From Rhodocyclaceae bacterium (lineage in GTDB: Bacteria; Pseudomonadota; Gammaproteobacteria; Burkholderiales; Rhodocyclaceae), in contig JALNXH010000022.1 of assembly GCA_023230455.1 (NCBI GenBank), positions 1 through 55,166 of the forward strand: a stretch of DNA of 55,166 nucleotides. Direction: 5' to 3'. The notes beneath the pieces are model-generated. The model was not told the DNA's origin. It was given only the letters and a program-made list of their open reading frames with translations, and ran no database searches. Shown here in pieces: positions 51,701 to 55,166 of this stretch. Each line of letters opens with the position of its first letter. The stretch's first letter is position 1. The position numbers and the translations under genes are program-made.

Positions 51701-52669
51701 ATGATCAAAGCGGAAGATTTCGATTTTCATTTCAAGCCCGACTCGCACTGGCAGTGGGTGGAAACCATCTATCTCGCCTTCAATGTTCCGGAGGCGAACA
51801 TGAACGGCGGCGTCTATCTGGTGACGCGCCCCATGCTTGGCGTCTGCATGTGCGACGTGACGGTGAACGACAAGCTCAGCGTCCTGTGGGAGGATCAGTT
51901 GTACGTCGACAACCAGCAGCACTTGCCCTGCCCCAAGTCGATGTCCGACTTTTCCTTGCCCAACGGCGTTTCTTTCAAGGTGATTGAGCCGCTCAAGCAC
52001 TATCGACTGACCTACCAGGGCATCGACGACACGCGTTTCGATCTCGAATATTTCGCCCTGCACGCGCCCTACGACATCAACGATCCAGCCATCGATCCGA
52101 CCGCGGCAACACGTTACGGCCATGCCTGGGACACCTCGTTTTCCGGCCACTACGACCAGAAGTACCGCGTCAGGGGTGAAGTCGTCGTGCGCGGCAAACG
52201 TCATGCGGTCGATTGCATCGACGCCGGCGACCGCAGCTGGGGACCGCGGCCGGAGCGCGACAATTCGTCGGTGCTCTATCTCGGCGGCGGCTTCGCGGAC
52301 GACTTTGCGGTGCATCTGTTCACCAGTCACGACATCGCCACCACCGCGGTAATGGGTCCGCTCATTTCGGGCTTCATCCTCGAAGGCGGCAAGACCTACG
52401 GCATCACCGACGCGCGCGGCAAGCAGGAATACCACAAGGCAGTGCCGATGGGCGGCGAGTTCGAGGTCACCGACATTCGCGGCAGGAAATTCGCTTTCAC
52501 CCATTCGGCGGTGAACTGTAGCTACTGGGCGCCGTATCCGTCGAACACTTATTTGCAGACGCTGATGCGCGTCAACCACAATGGCAAGATCGGCTACGGC
52601 TTTCAGCAGATGGGCCTGAGCCGCGCTTACCTGACCCGCCATCGCGACGCCATACGGTCGCGATACTGA
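51701..52669 (+). CDS. DUF7064-type protein, fourth copy (first of a tandem pair)
   Basis: This 322-residue protein begins MIKAEDFDFHFKPDSHWQWV. It has FALHAPYDINDPA, GDRSWGPR at 176-183 and ends GLSRAYLTRHRDAIRSRY. It aligns without gaps with the next gene's product over the N-terminal half and has the same length, showing tandem duplication followed by divergence. GAGGAGA precedes the ATG. Confidence 0.7.
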   Translation: MIKAEDFDFHFKPDSHWQWVETIYLAFNVPEANMNGGVYLVTRPMLGVCMCDVTVNDKLSVLWEDQLYVDNQQHLPCPKSMSDFSLPNGVSFKVIEPLKHYRLTYQGIDDTRFDLEYFALHAPYDINDPAIDPTAATRYGHAWDTSFSGHYDQKYRVRGEVVVRGKRHAVDCIDAGDRSWGPRPERDNSSVLYLGGGFADDFAVHLFTSHDIATTAVMGPLISGFILEGGKTYGITDARGKQEYHKAVPMGGEFEVTDIRGRKFAFTHSAVNCSYWAPYPSNTYLQTLMRVNHNGKIGYGFQQMGLSRAYLTRHRDAIRSRY

Positions 52670-52720
52670 ATCGATCCGAATATTGTCGACACATAGCCAT
52701 CCATCACGAGGAGCATCACC

Positions 52721-53689
52721 ATGATCAAGCCCGAAGACTGCGATTTCCATTTCAAGCCCGATTCCCACTGGCAGTGGGCGGAAACCATCGCCCTGCCCTA
52801 CGCCATTCCAGAGGCCAACATCAACGGCCTCATCTACATCGTGACGCGGCCGATGCTCGGCGTCGCCATGTGCGATGTCACCATCATCGACAAGTTTTCC
52901 GACCTCTGGGAAGACCAGGCCTACGTGGACAACCAGCAGCACCTGCCCTGCCCGAAAAAACTGTCGGACTTTGCGCTGCCCAACGGCCTCACCTTCAAGA
53001 CCATCGAACCGCTCAAACATTACCGTGTGACTTACGAGGGCATCGACGACACCCGTTTCAGTCTCGACTATTTCGGCCTGCACGCACCGTACGACTGCAA
53101 CGACCCGGAAATGGACCCCCTCGCTGCCCAGCGCAACGGACCGGCCTGGGACAGTTCCTGGAACGGGCATTACGAAGCGACGTTTCATGTCAAGGGCGAA
53201 CTGATCCTGCGCGGCAAACGCCATGAAGTGGATTGCGTAGAAGTCGGCGACCGCAGCTGGGGGGCGCGCCCGGAGCGCGACAACGGCACCATGATCTGGT
53301 GGCACGCCGCCTGGGGCAAGGATCTCGCCGTGCACCTGTTCACCCGCCACGACATCGCCAAGACCGATGACTTCGGCCCGCTGGTCAGCGGTTATGTCTT
53401 CGAGGACGGCAAGCTCTACGGCATTACCGCGGCGAGCGGCACGCAGGAATACCGCAAGTCGGCGCCGATGGGTGGCATGCTGCAAATCACCGACATCCGC
53501 GGCAAGAAATTCAACTTCAGCTATTCGGCGGTGAACGGCTGCTACTGGGCACCCTATCCGTCGAATACCTACCTCCAGTCCTCGATGCGGGTTAATCTCG
53601 ATGGCAGGATCGGCCACGGCATCCAGCAACTGGGCCTGAGCCGCGCCTATCTGGGACGCAACCGGGAAGCGCTGCTGACCCGCTACTGA
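52721..53689 (+). CDS. DUF7064-type protein, fifth copy (second of a tandem pair)
   Basis: This 322-residue protein begins MIKPEDCDFHFKPDSHWQWA and carries GDRSWGARPERDN at about 176-188. It lies 51 bases after its tandem partner. It is followed by an APH kinase and the small helical gene, reproducing the gene order at 26106-28884. GAGGAG precedes the ATG. As with the others, no enzyme activity can be assigned from sequence. Confidence 0.7.
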   Translation: MIKPEDCDFHFKPDSHWQWAETIALPYAIPEANINGLIYIVTRPMLGVAMCDVTIIDKFSDLWEDQAYVDNQQHLPCPKKLSDFALPNGLTFKTIEPLKHYRVTYEGIDDTRFSLDYFGLHAPYDCNDPEMDPLAAQRNGPAWDSSWNGHYEATFHVKGELILRGKRHEVDCVEVGDRSWGARPERDNGTMIWWHAAWGKDLAVHLFTRHDIAKTDDFGPLVSGYVFEDGKLYGITAASGTQEYRKSAPMGGMLQITDIRGKKFNFSYSAVNGCYWAPYPSNTYLQSSMRVNLDGRIGHGIQQLGLSRAYLGRNREALLTRY

Positions 53690-53784
53690 GCGGAAAGGCA
53701 CGTCCCCTGCCGCTTGAATGCACGCGCGATCGGCCCGCAGCGCACGGGCCGATCGCAACGGAACTGTTGAACAAGGAAACCGCC

Positions 53785-54981
53785 ATGCCCAGAGTGGACA
53801 AGAACCGGCCCACCGACGAGTGGATCGAGGAAATACGCAAACGCTATCCCTGCGAAGCCGAAATCGACCGCGTCCTGACGCGCAAGATGAGGCGTCGCGC
53901 CGGCCCGCCCTACACCCCGGTCAGCCTGGAAACCCTGATCAAGGGGACCGAGGCGCTGATTCGCAGCGAGCTCAAGGACGATTTCGAAATCGCTGAGGCC
54001 AGTTGGCTGTCGGGCGGCGCCTCGAAACTGCAAATGGCGTTCACGCTGAAGTGGAACCGGCCCGGCGTCGGTCTTACCACGACGCCGATGGTGCTGCGTA
54101 TGGAGCCTTCGGAGTCGATCACCGATACCAGCCGCTTGCGCGAGTTCCAGATGATCAAGGCGATGGACGGCCACATCCCCGTGCCGCCGACCTATTGGGT
54201 GGACAACGAAGGCCGGTATCTGCCTTACCCGGCGATCGTCTACGGTTTTGCCGCAGGCGTCACCAAACCGACCGCATCGAGCAGCGGCGTCAGCGGCGTC
54301 GGCACGCACATGCCGCATTCGGTGCGGGAGTCGCTCGGTAAACAGTATGTCGAGCACCTCGCGCGCCTGCACACCTTCGACTGGAGCCAAGCCGACCTCA
54401 GTGCGTTCGACAAGCCGACGCCAGGCACGCAGGCCATCGAGTGGAAGCTCAACCAGTGGGAGCGCATCTGGGAGGAAGACGTCAACGAAGAGGTACCGTT
54501 GATGCGGGTGGCGATCGCCTGGTTACGTCAAAACAAGCCGGCCGCCGACCGTATTTCGATGATCCACGGCGACTACCGCGTCGGCAACTTCCTGTTCACG
54601 GAACACGACACCCAAATATCGGCCTGGCTCGACTGGGAGCTGTCCTATCTCGGCGACCGCCACGAAGACCTGTCGTGGTCGACGCAGAGCATCTTCGGCC
54701 ACGCCGACGAGGACGGCAAGACGTTCCTCGTCGGCGGCTTCACGCCCAAGGACGAGTTTTTCGCTGCCTATGAAAAAGCCTCCGGCCTCAAGGTGGTACC
54801 CGAAACACTGAAGTACTACGACATTTTCGGCAAATACAAAAGCGTGGTGATCTGCATGGCCAGCGCTTTCCGCGTGCCGCGCAACGGCAAGTCGCACCAG
54901 GACATCGTCGTCGCCTGGCTCGGCGGCATCGGCTATCTGCTGCTCGACGAACTCAGAACACAACTTGAGGAGGTACTCTGA
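53785..54981 (+). CDS. APH-fold phosphotransferase family protein, fourth copy
   Basis: This 398-residue kinase begins MPRVDKNRPTDEWIEEIRKR. WLSGGASKLQMAF, HGDYRVGNF and LDWE are intact. The start at 53785 has AAGGAAA before it; a TTG at 53767 overlaps that site and is rejected. It is followed after one base by the small helical gene, as expected for a two-subunit enzyme. The identical length (398) to the copies at 33078 and 48537 points to recent common ancestry within the locus. Confidence 0.87.
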   Translation: MPRVDKNRPTDEWIEEIRKRYPCEAEIDRVLTRKMRRRAGPPYTPVSLETLIKGTEALIRSELKDDFEIAEASWLSGGASKLQMAFTLKWNRPGVGLTTTPMVLRMEPSESITDTSRLREFQMIKAMDGHIPVPPTYWVDNEGRYLPYPAIVYGFAAGVTKPTASSSGVSGVGTHMPHSVRESLGKQYVEHLARLHTFDWSQADLSAFDKPTPGTQAIEWKLNQWERIWEEDVNEEVPLMRVAIAWLRQNKPAADRISMIHGDYRVGNFLFTEHDTQISAWLDWELSYLGDRHEDLSWSTQSIFGHADEDGKTFLVGGFTPKDEFFAAYEKASGLKVVPETLKYYDIFGKYKSVVICMASAFRVPRNGKSHQDIVVAWLGGIGYLLLDELRTQLEEVL

Positions 54982-54982
54982 A

Positions 54983-55166
54983 ATGGATCTGCGTCCCGCA
55001 CTGCAAGTACAAACCGTGATCAAGGCGATGACCGATGTGGTTCTGCCGGCGGTCGATCCGAACAACAAGCTGGCGCAGGAACAGGCCCGCCTGGTGATCG
55101 GCATGCTGCATCTGGTGATGCAGCGCCAGCCGCTGATGTACCGCTACGACCGCGACGAGCTGTCGC
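54983..55166 (+). CDS. Small helical protein, paralogue of the 28363 gene, cut by the window edge
   Basis: The visible 61 codons start MDLRPALQVQTVIKAMTDVV and contain LPAVDPNNKLAQEQARL, matching the block LPAVDSSNPMAAEQLQL in the 28363 protein. It is placed right after an APH kinase, as there. GAGG lies eight bases before the ATG. The 3' end is outside the window. Confidence 0.7.
   Translation, partial: MDLRPALQVQTVIKAMTDVVLPAVDPNNKLAQEQARLVIGMLHLVMQRQPLMYRYDRDELS

Overview
The window reads as a chromosomal segment of a betaproteobacterium. The Rhodocyclales are the best guess, possibly a steroid- or terpenoid-degrading Sterolibacteriaceae relative. The evidence is the high GC, the gene orders pilS-pilR-ampD, ispB/rplU-rpmA-obgE-proB and hemA-prfA-prmC-grxD, a lysine/alanine/proline-rich histone H1-like protein, and a fatty-acid degradation operon led by a PsrA-type regulator. 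The taxonomic placement is inference; there is no rRNA in the window.

Left part (1-21.4 kb), mostly core genes. It starts with the 3' end of a GTP-dependent PEP carboxykinase, then a histone H1-like gene built from 48-bp tandem repeats. A minus-strand block follows: a PP0621-type protein, the PilS/PilR two-component system and AmpD. A compact beta-oxidation operon follows (psrA-like TetR, fadE, thiolase, fadJ-like, fadD) with a PsrA-like operator before its first gene. It ends at a 38-bp palindromic terminator shared with tRNA-Pro. Then come ispB (minus), rplU-rpmA-obgE-proB (plus, from a consensus sigma-70 promoter), and the minus-strand block tRNA-Phe, hemA, prfA, prmC, grxD.

Middle (21.6-34.3 kb): a membrane sensor/DnaQ-like exonuclease fusion, a CBS-DUF294 nucleotidyltransferase-like protein and a Crp/Fnr regulator. 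They are followed by a catabolic-looking operon: DUF7064-type protein, APH-fold kinase, small helical protein, second DUF7064-type protein, epoxide hydrolase, NAD(P)H:quinone oxidoreductase-like protein, SDR and a second APH-fold kinase.

Island (34.3-44.5 kb): a minus-strand set reading sulfotransferase, DUF1214 protein, SDR, small dimeric-barrel protein, alcohol dehydrogenase, cysD, cysNC and a DHH/DHHA1 phosphoesterase, divergent from an AraC regulator. It looks like a self-contained sulfonation unit: make PAPS, transfer the sulfonate, remove pAp. It is bracketed by an intact APH-kinase 3' end and a decayed second copy of that end.

Right part (44.6-55.2 kb): a large MalT-like LuxR regulator followed by DUF7064 protein, APH kinase, aldo/keto reductase, SDR, two tandem DUF7064 proteins, APH kinase and the start of a small helical protein. 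The order DUF7064-APH kinase-small protein therefore occurs twice in the window. The unifying hypothesis is that this is a locus for activating alcohols, by phosphorylation in the APH modules and by sulfonation in the island, so that they can be eliminated or further oxidised in hydrophobic-substrate degradation, with beta-oxidation genes close by.
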